This document shows, one piece after another, positions 42,364 through 50,815 of a stretch of 53,966 nucleotides of DNA. Numbering within the stretch: position 1 is the stretch's first letter; each line of letters starts with the position of its first letter. The translations under genes were made by a program, and so were the position numbers. The notes beneath the pieces are model-generated. The model was given only the letters and a program-made list of their open reading frames with translations, had not been told where the DNA came from and ran no database searches. Source of the DNA: Rhodocyclaceae bacterium. GTDB taxonomy: Bacteria > Pseudomonadota > Gammaproteobacteria > Burkholderiales > Rhodocyclaceae. The stretch covers positions 1 to 53,966 of the forward strand of contig JACAEF010000070.1 in assembly GCA_013388985.1 (NCBI GenBank). Direction: 5' to 3'.

Positions 42364-43517
42364 GCATGCCCATTTACCTCGACTACAACGCCACCACGCC
42401 GGTCGTTCCGGAAGTGGCGGAAGCGATGCAGCCCTTCCTGCACACTTTGTTCGGCAACCTTTCGTCGTCGCACGCATTCGGCCAGGCGGCGCGCAAGGCG
42501 GTCGCCGCCGCGCGTGCCGAAGTCGCCGCGCTGATCGGCGCCCGGTCTGACGATGTCATCTTCACCGGCAGCGCCACCGAGGCCAACAATCTGGCCCTGC
42601 TCGGCGTCGCCCGCGCGTTGCCGGAAAAGCGGCATCTCGTCGTCAGCGCCGTCGAGCATCCGGCGGTCATGCGGCCGGCGCAGCATCTGCGGGAATCCGG
42701 ATGGACGGTGACGGTCGTTCCGGTCGATACGACCGGCCGCGTATCCCCCAGGGACGTCGCGGCGGCGCTGCGCCCGGATACCGCCCTGGTGTCGGTGATG
42801 CACGCCAACAACGAAGTCGGCACCCTGCAGCCCATCGCCGAGATAGCGGCGCTGGCCCATGCCAACGGCAGTCTGATGCATACCGATGCCGCGCAGTCGG
42901 CCGGCAAGGTCGCGATCGACGTCGCGGCGCTGGGAGCCGACCTGATGACGCTGGCGGGGCACAAGATGTATGCGCCCAAGGGCATCGGCGCGCTGTATGT
43001 GAAGTCCGGCACGCCGCTCGAGCCGGTCCTGTTCGGCGCCGACCAGGAGCATGGACTGCGGCCGGGCACGGAGAACGTGCCCCACATCGTCGGCTTCGGC
43101 GCGGCGGCCCGGCTGGCGCGTGCCTCCCTGCCTCGGGCCACGGTTCGCCTCGCCGCACTCCGTGACGCCCTGCACGAGGGATTGCGGGCGGCCGTGCCCG
43201 GCCTGCAGCTCAACGGCCATCCGGTGGAACGTCTGCCCAATACCCTGCACGTCTCGTTTCCCGATGTGACGGGGAAGGAATTGCTTGGCGCGGTTGCGGA
43301 AACCGTCGCGGCCTCGGTGGGGTCGGCCTGCCATGCCGATGCCGATGCGGTCAGCGGCGTATTGGCTGCCATGGGGGTATCCCCTCAGCGGGCGCGAGGC
43401 GCCATCCGTCTGTCGGTCGGGCGATACACGACCGAGAATGAAATCGAGGCGGCGGTGCGAGCGCTGTCTGTCGCATGGCAACGCGTTTCCGGGCGGACAT
43501 CACGGCCGTCATCTTGA
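42360..43517 (+). CDS. Cysteine desulfurase (NifS/IscS family)
   Basis: 385 aa. MSMPIYLDYNATTPVVPEVA, HANNEVGTLQPIAEIAALAH, LAGHKMYAPKGIGALYVK with PLP lysine K202, and ASVGSACHADADAVSGVLAA with active-site C324. The ATG overlaps the previous stop (ATGA). It generates persulfide sulfur from cysteine. It closes the sulfur operon and could feed the DsrE and rhodanese proteins. No iscU or other Fe-S scaffold gene is adjacent, so a housekeeping Fe-S role is less likely. Confidence 0.92.
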   Translation: MSMPIYLDYNATTPVVPEVAEAMQPFLHTLFGNLSSSHAFGQAARKAVAAARAEVAALIGARSDDVIFTGSATEANNLALLGVARALPEKRHLVVSAVEHPAVMRPAQHLRESGWTVTVVPVDTTGRVSPRDVAAALRPDTALVSVMHANNEVGTLQPIAEIAALAHANGSLMHTDAAQSAGKVAIDVAALGADLMTLAGHKMYAPKGIGALYVKSGTPLEPVLFGADQEHGLRPGTENVPHIVGFGAAARLARASLPRATVRLAALRDALHEGLRAAVPGLQLNGHPVERLPNTLHVSFPDVTGKELLGAVAETVAASVGSACHADADAVSGVLAAMGVSPQRARGAIRLSVGRYTTENEIEAAVRALSVAWQRVSGRTSRPSS

Positions 43518-43676
43518 TGCGGAGGCGAAATCTGGCGATCGACCAGGAAACGATGGTCATAGTCGTTGCAGCGGTTGGAAAAGCTTGAGGGCGAAGACGG
43601 GACGATCGAGGTTGTCCTGGATGATCGAAGCCCGAAGTCGGCATCGGTGACATCGCCAGCAGCGACCGTCTCCATT

Positions 43677-44492
43677 TCAACGAAAGAACTGGATCACGTA
43701 GCCGGTCGCCAAGCCCGTCAGCACGAGGGCGAGCCCAGTTTTGAGCGTGCGCTGGGGGACGTGTTTTTGCGTGCGCGCACCCAGATACATGCCGGCGAGG
43801 CCGCCCGCGCCAAACAGCAGGCCGAGTGGCCAATCCGGTCCTGCCGACGTGCCGGTCGGCGAGGGCAGGAACTGATAGAGCAGGACGCCGACCACCGAGG
43901 TGACGAAGGTGCCAAAGAGCGCCGCGCCGGCGGTGCGGTGCACCGACAGGCCGAACACCGCGACCAGCACCGGCATCATCAGCGAGCCGCCGCCGATGCC
44001 GTAGGCGCCGCCGATCACGCCGATGCCGAGCGCGATCAGGAAGATCGCGCCGTGCGGCGAATCGCCACTGGGAGGCGCATCCACGGTCTGTTTTCTGCGG
44101 AAAAAAAGCTCACGGTAGAGCCGCATGGCGAGCCATGCCAGCACCAGGCCGACGAACAGCTTGAAGGTCTTGGGATCGGCCAGCCAGTAGAGGCGCAGCC
44201 ACCAGCCAATGAACAGGCCGGGCAGCGTGCCCGCCGCGATGACGCGCGCCAGCGCCCAGTCCATGCGCCCTTCCTTTGCAAAACGCCAGACGCCGCCGGG
44301 AATGGCGACGAGATTGAAGACGAGGTTGGTGGCCGAGACCGAAGGGGACACGTAGCCGAGCACGCTCATCTGGAAGGGCAAGAGCAGGAAGGCGCCGGAG
44401 ATGCCGACCATCGAGCAGAAGAAGGCGAGCACGAAACCGGCCAGCGGCGGCAGCCACAAAGGGGCGGCGATGCCGGCGGTCGGGAAGAACAC
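43677..44492 (-). CDS. TauE/SafE-family permease
   Basis: 271 aa from a GTG start. Eight or so membrane segments; family repeats FFCSMVGISGAFLLLPFQMS and GVIGGAYGIGGGSLMMPVLV. It starts 9 bp after moeA on the same strand, so it is co-transcribed with the cofactor gene. An anion related to molybdate/tungstate supply or sulfite is possible. It is clearly different from the TauE at 38649. The 159 bp between the converging cysteine desulfurase gene and this gene show no recognisable feature. Confidence 0.88.
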   Translation of the reverse strand: MFFPTAGIAAPLWLPPLAGFVLAFFCSMVGISGAFLLLPFQMSVLGYVSPSVSATNLVFNLVAIPGGVWRFAKEGRMDWALARVIAAGTLPGLFIGWWLRLYWLADPKTFKLFVGLVLAWLAMRLYRELFFRRKQTVDAPPSGDSPHGAIFLIALGIGVIGGAYGIGGGSLMMPVLVAVFGLSVHRTAGAALFGTFVTSVVGVLLYQFLPSPTGTSAGPDWPLGLLFGAGGLAGMYLGARTQKHVPQRTLKTGLALVLTGLATGYVIQFFR

Positions 44493-44501
44493 GGCGCTTT
44501 C

Positions 44502-45770
44502 CTACACGAGCCCTTCGAATGTCTGGACCTGCACGAGCTCGCCGGCTTCGATCTTGCCGCGCTCGGCCTCCAGGACGATGAAGCAGTCGGCCTTGGCCAT
44601 CGAACTGAGCATGCCGGAGCCCTGATGGCCGGTGGGGCGTACGCACCACTCGCCGTTTTCCAGGAACAGGATGCCGCGCTGGAACTCGGTGCGGCCCTTG
44701 CCTTTCTTGATCGGCGCGGCGCAGCGCGCGGCGAAGGTCGGCAGCTTCGGTAGCGGATCGATGCCCATCAGTTTCATCAACGCCGGCTGCGCGAACTGGT
44801 AGAAAGTCACCATCACCGCGACCGGATTGCCCGGCAGCCCGAACAGCCACGCGCTTTCCTTGCCCTGGCCGATCTTGCCGAAGGCCATCGGCTTGCCGGG
44901 CTTCATCGCGATCTTCCAGAACGCCACCTCGCCGAGCTGCGCCATCAGCTGCTTGACGAAGTCGGCTTCGCCGACCGAGACCCCGCCGCTGGTAATGATC
45001 GCGTCACTGCTGGCCGCCGCCTCGCGCAAGGCCGCTTCCAGCGCGGCCGGATCGTCCTTGACCACGCCCATGTCGATCACTTCGCAGCCCAGCCGTGTCA
45101 GCATGCCCCAGAGCGTGTAGCGGTTGCTGTCATACACCGCGCCGGCCGCGAGCGGCATGCCGAGCGAGCACAGCTCGTCGCCGGTCGAGAACAGCGCCAC
45201 GCGCAGCCGGCGCCGCACGCTGACCTCGGCGATCCCCAGCGAAGCGATCACGCCCAGTTCCGCCGGCCGCAGCCGCCTGCCGGCGGGAATCGCCGCCTTG
45301 CCGGCCTGCAGGTCCTCGCCGGCGCGGCGGATGTTCTGGGCGGGCTGCTGGCCGGGAGGGATGACGACCCTATCATCCTCGACCTTCACCACTTCCTGGA
45401 TCACCACGCAGTCGGCGCCTGGCGGAATCATCGCGCCGGTCATGATCCGTGCCGTCTCGCCAGCGCCGAGTTTCGCATCGAGCGGCCGGCCGGCGAAGGC
45501 GGTGCCGATGGCTTTCAGCCGCGTCTCGCCGTCGGGCGACAGATCCGCGAAGCGGACGGCCCAGCCATCCATCGCCGAATTGTCGTGAGCGGGCACATCG
45601 ACCGGCGAAATCACATCCTCGGCGAGCACGCGGCCGAGGGCCTCGCGCACGAACACGCGCTCGTGACCGGTGACCGGCTGGACGGTGTCGAGCAGGAACT
45701 GGCGGGCGCGCGCGACGGAGAGCGCGTCCGGATCGTAATCGTCGAGACAGGTGAAGGGGAGTGCGGACAT
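44502..45770 (-). CDS. moeA: MoeA-type molybdopterin metal-insertion enzyme
   Basis: 422 aa. GRVLAEDVISPVDVPAHDNS, AMDGWAVRFADLS, GAGETARIMTGAMIPPGADC, VIQEVV, FSTGDELCSLGMPL and ITSGGVSVGEADFV are all present. MoeA inserts molybdate or tungstate into adenylated molybdopterin. In Aromatoleum the tungsten aldehyde oxidoreductase operon includes a MoeA-like gene (aorE), which is probably the relationship here. Confidence 0.93.
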   Translation of the reverse strand: MSALPFTCLDDYDPDALSVARARQFLLDTVQPVTGHERVFVREALGRVLAEDVISPVDVPAHDNSAMDGWAVRFADLSPDGETRLKAIGTAFAGRPLDAKLGAGETARIMTGAMIPPGADCVVIQEVVKVEDDRVVIPPGQQPAQNIRRAGEDLQAGKAAIPAGRRLRPAELGVIASLGIAEVSVRRRLRVALFSTGDELCSLGMPLAAGAVYDSNRYTLWGMLTRLGCEVIDMGVVKDDPAALEAALREAAASSDAIITSGGVSVGEADFVKQLMAQLGEVAFWKIAMKPGKPMAFGKIGQGKESAWLFGLPGNPVAVMVTFYQFAQPALMKLMGIDPLPKLPTFAARCAAPIKKGKGRTEFQRGILFLENGEWCVRPTGHQGSGMLSSMAKADCFIVLEAERGKIEAGELVQVQTFEGLV

Positions 45771-45826
45771 GATTTTTCTTGAGGTAAGGCGCGGAACCGG
45801 CGTCGAGTCTAGCCTAGAATTTCCGC

Positions 45827-46264
45827 ATGAGCATTTTGACCCAATTCATCGCCGCCGAAGAAGATGAGGTCGAGGCGATCGGCGATGCGCTGAACCCGAC
45901 CGACCTGTGGAGCGGCATCGGCCTGCGCGACATGACGATCGCGCGGATCGCGATGTTGCACAGCGTGCTGACCGGAGACCTGTTCGAGGATGCGGCGGCA
46001 CGGTGCGAGCCGGTCTACGTCTCGCCTGCGGAAGGCGCGCTGGTGCTGCGGCTGGATGAGGAGCTGATGGAACGCCTGGCCGCGCTCGACGACGAGCGGC
46101 TGGAAGCGGTCGCCGCGGAACTGACGGCGACCGAAGCGTTCGAGACGGCGGGCTGGGACGAGGAAGAAGTCGCCACGATGCTCGCCGATCTGGCCGAACT
46201 CGCCCGGCTGGCCGAATCGCAGGGGCAGGTGCTGTTTGCTTGGCTTCATCCGTTGCACACTTGA
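45827..46264 (+). CDS. Unrecognised acidic 145-aa protein
   Basis: The protein is strongly acidic (LTQFIAAEEDEVEAIGDALN, RLDEELMERLAALDDERLEA, WDEEEVATMLADLAELARLA), with no signal peptide. The last part (SQGQVLFAWLHPLHT) is more hydrophobic. It is divergent from moeA and convergent with the SDR gene, separated from it by a terminator. I do not know a family. It is a complete frame with neighbours' codon use, so probably real. Confidence 0.72.
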   Translation: MSILTQFIAAEEDEVEAIGDALNPTDLWSGIGLRDMTIARIAMLHSVLTGDLFEDAAARCEPVYVSPAEGALVLRLDEELMERLAALDDERLEAVAAELTATEAFETAGWDEEEVATMLADLAELARLAESQGQVLFAWLHPLHT

Positions 46265-46317
46265 AACACAAGCATGCACGAAGCCCTGCGCGGGTGAGCT
46301 GGCACCCCGAAAACGAA

Positions 46318-46345
46318 GAGGGCAAGCAGCCAACCGCTTGCCCTC
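46318..46345. terminator. Bidirectional hairpin terminator
   Basis: A perfect 10-bp stem GAGGGCAAGC / GCTTGCCCTC with an 8-nt loop lies between two convergent genes. On the minus strand it is followed by TTCGTTTT, a weak T tract. Confidence 0.85.
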
Positions 46346-46364
46346 CGAGCGTGAGACGAATGAC

Positions 46365-47159
46365 TTACTTCGCGATGCCGCCGGGATAGCACAGACCGCC
46401 GGTGATTTCCAGCGTGGTGGCGTTGATCGCTTCGTTCTCGGCGCAGTGGCCGATCAGGCGGGCGATTTCCTCCGGCTCGACGAGGCGGCCGAGATGCACG
46501 TCCTTGAGGATCGCCTTCAGCGCGTCCTGGTTCATGCCGGTGAGCATCGGCGTCGCCGTGTAGCCCGGGGCGATGCCGACGCAGCGGACGTTGCGGATGC
46601 CGCGCAGCATGAATTCGCCGACGATGATCTTCGGCATCAGCGCGTCGGCGACCTTGGTCGAGGAGTAGTTGAGCTGGCCGATCTGGCCGACCTTGTTGAC
46701 CGAGGAGATGGTGACCAAGAGGCCCGGCCAGCCGCCATTGACCATCGCTTCGGCGGAGTCGCGCAGCGTCAGGAAGGTGCCGGTGAGGTTGACATCGATC
46801 ACCGCCTGCCACTTGTCGAGACCGAGCTTGCGCACGACCTTGCCGGTTTCCTTGTCGAGCGTGAGCATCATGCCGTCGCGGATGATGCCGGCGCAGGCCA
46901 CGGTGATGTTGAGCTTGCCGAAGGCATCAAGGGTCGCCTGGATGAACTTCGCGGTATCGGCCTCGCTGGTGACGTTCGCCTGCACGCCGATGGCCTCAGC
47001 GCCCATCGCCTTCAGGTCGGCGAGCACGCGGTCGATGTTGGCCTGCACCATGTCGACGATCGCGATCTTGGCGCCCCGTTGAGCGAAGTACTTGGCGACT
47101 GCCTCGCCGATGCCGTTGCCGCCGCCGGTGACGAGAACCACACTGCCTTTGATTTCCAT
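46365..47159 (-). CDS. Short-chain dehydrogenase/reductase
   Basis: 264 aa. Cofactor motif VTGGGNGIGEAVAKYF, ACAGIIRDGMM, SSVNKVGQIGQLNYSSTKVA (active-site YxxxK), and PGYTATPMLTGMNQDALKAI. NAD-type by the Asp in IVDMVQ after strand 2. An insertion around LTLDKETGKVVRKLGLDKWQ resembles bacterial ketoreductases. It lies among aldehyde oxidoreductase genes, so it may supply the aldehyde by oxidising an alcohol. A promoter is visible upstream. Confidence 0.9.
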   Translation of the reverse strand: MEIKGSVVLVTGGGNGIGEAVAKYFAQRGAKIAIVDMVQANIDRVLADLKAMGAEAIGVQANVTSEADTAKFIQATLDAFGKLNITVACAGIIRDGMMLTLDKETGKVVRKLGLDKWQAVIDVNLTGTFLTLRDSAEAMVNGGWPGLLVTISSVNKVGQIGQLNYSSTKVADALMPKIIVGEFMLRGIRNVRCVGIAPGYTATPMLTGMNQDALKAILKDVHLGRLVEPEEIARLIGHCAENEAINATTLEITGGLCYPGGIAK

Positions 47160-47246
47160 GTTCGAACCTTTCTTGATTCAGATTGATCGTCGGCCGGGGA
47201 GTGTTCCCATGCCGCGGGATTGAGAAATGAACGTCCTGCGCTCGCA

Positions 47247-47276
47247 AGTATAGTTGTGCGCTGCAACAACAAGCAA
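47247..47276 (-). promoter_or_regulatory. Promoter before the SDR gene
   Basis: On the minus strand TTGCTT (47271-47276), 18 bp, then TATACT (47247-47252). The spacer includes TTGTTGCAGCGCACAA, an imperfect palindrome that could bind a regulator. It lies about 90 bp before the ATG, so the SDR can be transcribed apart from the Aor genes. Confidence 0.6.
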
Positions 47277-47291
47277 TAGGCCGGCTGCCGT

Positions 47292-47546
47292 TCAGCCGCC
47301 CGCGATCGGCGGCCAGATGGCGAGCGTTTCGCCGTCGTGGAGCACACACGTTGCGCGCTCGGCGGGCGGTACGAAGCGGCCGTCGATCAGGACGAGGTGG
47401 CAGGATTTCTGCGGCAGCCCGAAGCGCTCGATGACCTGCCCGAGGGTGGTGCCCTCGGGCAGGTCGAGGGAGAGGGCATTTTTCGCCCTGGCTTCGAGTG
47501 GCAGGTAGTCCTGCAGCGAGGCAAAGAGCTTGAAGGTGATGCGCAT
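47292..47546 (-). CDS. MoaD/ThiS-like sulfur carrier (AorD-like)
   Basis: 84 aa of ubiquitin-like fold (MRITFKLFASLQDYLPLEAR, LPEGTTLGQVIERFGLPQKS) ending in the required double glycine (WPPIAGG). It donates sulfur for the dithiolene of molybdopterin. Located 7 bp after the FAD-protein gene, like aorD in Aromatoleum, where a dedicated MoaD serves the tungsten enzyme. Confidence 0.9.
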   Translation of the reverse strand: MRITFKLFASLQDYLPLEARAKNALSLDLPEGTTLGQVIERFGLPQKSCHLVLIDGRFVPPAERATCVLHDGETLAIWPPIAGG

Positions 47547-47553
47547 GGGCCGG

Positions 47554-48795
47554 CTATGCCGCTTTTGGCGCGGTGGCGAGATAAGCCGCCATGAACTGGG
47601 TCGGGTCGGCCTTCAGGCGTGCTTTCCAGGCGCCCAGCTTCGTTCTCGTCTGGATCAGGCCGCGCAGCGCGCCGACGTGGTCGGTCCAGCCGATGCAGGT
47701 TGCGCCGATCAGCACGTCATCCTCGAACTGCAGCGAGAGATAACGAAAGCGCGCCTCATCGACGAGCTCGACGCCATCGCCTTTGCCCTGCCAGTGGCCG
47801 AAGGAGGTCGAGATCAGGCCCAGGGTGTCGAGGACATTGATCGCCAGGCTGCCCTGCAGTTCGGCGTTGCCGCCGGCCATGTTGATCGCGGCGATGCGGC
47901 CCTGATCGGCAGCATTGGGCTGGATCGCGTTGAGCTGCGGCGCTCCGGAATGAAAGCCGGGTGCTTCGGTGACATCGCCTGCGGCATAAATGTCCGGTAC
48001 CGAGGTGCGCATGCCGCGGTCGACGCGGATGCCCAAGCCGATCTCGACACCGCTGCCGGCGAGGAAATCGACGTTCGGCCGCACGCCGGCGGCGCTGATC
48101 ACCAGATCGGCATCGAGTGCCGTCCCGCCAGCGCCGACTTTCACGCGCAGTGCGTCGCCATTCCGTTCGATCGCGGTGATGGCCGTATTGACATGCACGG
48201 CGACGCCCTTCGCTTCCACCCAGCGCTTGATCATCGCGCCGGCCTGCGGCGTCATCATGCGCGGCACCATGCGATCGCCCAGCTCGACGACGGTGAGCTG
48301 CACGCCCCGGGCGGCGAGCGCCTCCATGATGATGCAGCCGATGAAGCCGGCGCCGAGTTGCACCACGCGGCTGCCGGGCTTGGCCTTGGCAGCTATGGCG
48401 CGCGCATCGTCGAGCGTCCAGCAGGTGTGCACGTTGGCTAGGTCGATTCCCGGGATGTTCGGCCGCACCGGGTGTGAGCCGGTGGCGATCAGGAGCTTGT
48501 CGTAATGCAGGCGCTCGCCGGATTGGAACTGGATCTGCTTCACTGCCGAATCGATGCAGGCGACGCGCCCTTCGATCAGATGGATGCCGTGCGTGGCGAA
48601 ATGATCATGCGATTTGCGCAGGTGGGTGCCGTGCGCGTCGATGTTGCCCTGGAGAAAGTAGGGGATCGCCATCCGCGAGTAGGGTGGCTCGGCCTCGTCG
48701 CCGATCAGCGCGATCTCGGCCTCCGGCCGCAGACGGCGCAAGGTCTCGGCGGCAACGACCCCCGCGGGGCCGTTGCCGATGATGATGTGCTTCAT
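47554..48795 (-). CDS. FAD/NAD(P) oxidoreductase subunit (AorC-like)
   Basis: 413 aa. Two dinucleotide-binding motifs: IIIGNGPAGVVAAETLRRLR at the N-terminus and RVVQLGAGFIGCIIMEALAA near residue 150, then DIYAAGDVTEAPG for FAD. In the Aromatoleum aldehyde oxidoreductase the homologous AorC transfers electrons to NAD. The segment RVKVGAGGTALDADLVISAA carries an in-frame copy of the dispersed element. The 157 bp before the start hold the hairpin-rich element described separately. Confidence 0.9.
   Translation of the reverse strand: MKHIIIGNGPAGVVAAETLRRLRPEAEIALIGDEAEPPYSRMAIPYFLQGNIDAHGTHLRKSHDHFATHGIHLIEGRVACIDSAVKQIQFQSGERLHYDKLLIATGSHPVRPNIPGIDLANVHTCWTLDDARAIAAKAKPGSRVVQLGAGFIGCIIMEALAARGVQLTVVELGDRMVPRMMTPQAGAMIKRWVEAKGVAVHVNTAITAIERNGDALRVKVGAGGTALDADLVISAAGVRPNVDFLAGSGVEIGLGIRVDRGMRTSVPDIYAAGDVTEAPGFHSGAPQLNAIQPNAADQGRIAAINMAGGNAELQGSLAINVLDTLGLISTSFGHWQGKGDGVELVDEARFRYLSLQFEDDVLIGATCIGWTDHVGALRGLIQTRTKLGAWKARLKADPTQFMAAYLATAPKAA
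48117..48142 (+). repeat. Dispersed ~25-bp element inside the AorC-like gene
   Basis: Reads GTGCCGTCCCGCCAGCGCC then GACTTTC on the plus strand. In the minus-strand gene it encodes KVGAGGTAL, at a loop between beta strands of the pyridine-nucleotide oxidoreductase fold. Confidence 0.75.
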
Positions 48796-48952
48796 CTTGG
48801 CCCGCCCCCCTTCACCCCCCTCGCGGGGGGGTCCAATTGGCTCGCTACGCTCGATATCACGGGGGGCAACGGATTCCGCCCGGCGCGGTTTGCGCCTTTC
48901 GGCGCGTGCTGCGTTTGCTTGGGGCGGCCCGGCGCAAACGCTGCCATGCTCA
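48796..48952. repeat. Hairpin-rich intergenic element between aorB- and aorC-like genes
   Basis: 157 bp between two genes of one operon. It has a C6/G7 hairpin with a TCGC loop (48814-48832), followed by GCTCGCTACGCTCGATATC and further GC-rich inverted stretches (CGCCCGGCGCGGTTTGCGC near 48877). The pattern resembles dispersed intergenic repeats of betaproteobacteria. It may attenuate expression of the aorC-D part relative to aorA-B. Confidence 0.6.
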
Positions 48953-50800
48953 TCACAGCCCTAGCCGCTTGAGGGTGTCGCCGGTGGGCCGGCCGTCGGC
49001 ATCCCAGCCGCGCAGCTGGTAATACTCGGGCTTCATCTTGTCGATGCCGTTGACGAGCCCCTTGGCCGGGCCGGTCTTGGCCGGCTCGGTCTTCAGGCGC
49101 GGTGGCAGGTCGTCGTCCTTGGCGGTGAAGCCGGCCGCGAGGTTGAACTGGCGCTCCAGGTTCCAGATGCGCTCGCCGACCTCGTTCAGCTTTTCCAGCG
49201 ACCAGTCGCCCTCGCAGGCGGCGGCGATCTGCGGCTGGATGTCGGGCAGGCCCCAGGCGAACGAGGTGAAGATGCACAGGCCCGAGGAATCGAACACCGC
49301 GGTCGCATCCTGGAAGGCCTTGACCAGCGCGGCCTTGCCCTCGGTGACGAGCGGATCGGTCTTGACCGGGATGCCGAGCACTTCGGAAGCGACGGTGTAG
49401 CCGCGCAGGTGGCAGGCGCCGCGGTTCGAAGTGGCGTAGGCCAGGCCCATGCCCTGGATACCGCGCGAGTCGTAGGCCGGGAATTCCTGCTGCTTGACGC
49501 CCATCGACAGCTCGGGCCGGCCATGCTTGGCGCACAGCCGCGCGGAGCCCAAGCCCAGCTCCTTGCCGAAGCCCTCGCCCTTGGCCGTCATCTGCGCCAG
49601 TTCGCACAGCGCCTTGGCCGAACCGAACGGCGCTTCCATGCCGATGTCCTCTTTCTTGAGGATGCCGAGCTCATAGAGTTCCATCGCCGCGCCGACGGTG
49701 GCGCCGAAGGAGATCGGGTCCATGCCGTCTTCGTTGCAGATCATGTTGGCGAACTGCAGGGCTTCGAGATCGCCGACGCCATTGGCGGCGCCGAGCGCCC
49801 AGGCCGCCTCGTATTCGAGGCCGCCGGAGGCGCCCCAGTATTCGGGCTTGTTGACCACCGAGAAGTGCGTCTCGTCGATGCGCGAGATGCGCCCGCAGGC
49901 GATCGTGCAGCCAAAGCAGGCGGCGTTGGTGACGAGGTGCGTCTTGCCGTCGGTCGGCCGCTTCTCATACATCGCCTCGGCGGAGATCTTGCTGGCCTCC
50001 TCGAACTGCACGTCGCGGTGGTTGCGCGTCGGCAGCGCGCCGATCTCGTTGATCACGTTCATCAGCACCTGCGTGCCGTATTTCGGCAGCCCCTGGCCGG
50101 TGACGGCGTTTTCGGCCAGCACCTTCTTGCCAGCGGCCGTCGCCGCCAGGAAGGCCTTGAAATCCTTGATGCCCGAAACGCCTAGTGTGCCGCGCACGGC
50201 GACGGCCTTGAGGTTCTTGCTGCCCATCACGGCGCCGACGCCGGAGCGGCCGGCGGCGCGGTGCAGGTCATTGACGATGCAGGCATAGAGCACGCCGTTT
50301 TCACCCGCGCGGCCGATGCTGCAGACGCGGATCTGCGGATCCTGATGCGTCTTCTTGATGATTTCCTCGGTCTGCCAGGTGGTCTTGCCCCACAGGTGCG
50401 AAGCATCCTTGAGCTCGGCCTTGTCGTTCTCGATCGACAGGTAGACAGGCTTTGGACTCTTGCCTTCGAAGATGATCATGTCCCAGCCGGCGAACTTCAA
50501 TTCGGCGCCGAAGAACCCGCCCGAATTCGAGCAGGCGATCGCGCCGGTGAGCGCGCCCTTGGTCACCACCGAGTAGCGGCCGCCGGTCGAGGCGGCAGTG
50601 CCGGTCAAGGGGCCGGTGGTCATGATCAGCTTGTTGGCGGGCGAGAGCGGATCGACCTTCGGGTCGACCTCGCTGACGAAATACTTGGTGGCCAGGCCGC
50701 GCTGGCCGAGATATTGCTGCGCCCACTCCATGTTGAGCGGTTCGGACTTGCAGGTGCCGTTGGTCAGATCGACGCGCAGAATCTTCCGTGTCCATCCCAT
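48953..50800 (-). CDS. Aldehyde:ferredoxin oxidoreductase catalytic subunit, tungsten type (AorB-like)
   Basis: 615 aa, family length. MGWTRKILRVDLTNGTCKSE is the typical start and TGTAASTGGRYSVVTKGALT lies in the first domain. The [4Fe-4S] ligands are AACFGCTIACGR (CxxCxxxC) plus a distal Cys in SSGLCIFTSFA. Cofactor-binding region DSRGIQGMGLAYATSNRGAC and HLRGYTVASE. It oxidises aldehydes to acids with a tungsto-bispterin. Subunits A and C beside it place it in the Aromatoleum-type subfamily that uses NAD and forms AorAB chains. Confidence 0.95.
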   Translation of the reverse strand: MGWTRKILRVDLTNGTCKSEPLNMEWAQQYLGQRGLATKYFVSEVDPKVDPLSPANKLIMTTGPLTGTAASTGGRYSVVTKGALTGAIACSNSGGFFGAELKFAGWDMIIFEGKSPKPVYLSIENDKAELKDASHLWGKTTWQTEEIIKKTHQDPQIRVCSIGRAGENGVLYACIVNDLHRAAGRSGVGAVMGSKNLKAVAVRGTLGVSGIKDFKAFLAATAAGKKVLAENAVTGQGLPKYGTQVLMNVINEIGALPTRNHRDVQFEEASKISAEAMYEKRPTDGKTHLVTNAACFGCTIACGRISRIDETHFSVVNKPEYWGASGGLEYEAAWALGAANGVGDLEALQFANMICNEDGMDPISFGATVGAAMELYELGILKKEDIGMEAPFGSAKALCELAQMTAKGEGFGKELGLGSARLCAKHGRPELSMGVKQQEFPAYDSRGIQGMGLAYATSNRGACHLRGYTVASEVLGIPVKTDPLVTEGKAALVKAFQDATAVFDSSGLCIFTSFAWGLPDIQPQIAAACEGDWSLEKLNEVGERIWNLERQFNLAAGFTAKDDDLPPRLKTEPAKTGPAKGLVNGIDKMKPEYYQLRGWDADGRPTGDTLKRLGL

Positions 50801-50815
50801 GATGTTCTCCTCCGT

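Noticed and set aside
45449-45474. Near match to the ~25-bp dispersed element in moeA
   Set aside because: The encoded segment (LGAGETARIMTGA) is a conserved MoeA motif, so the similarity is probably coincidental; not counted as a copy.
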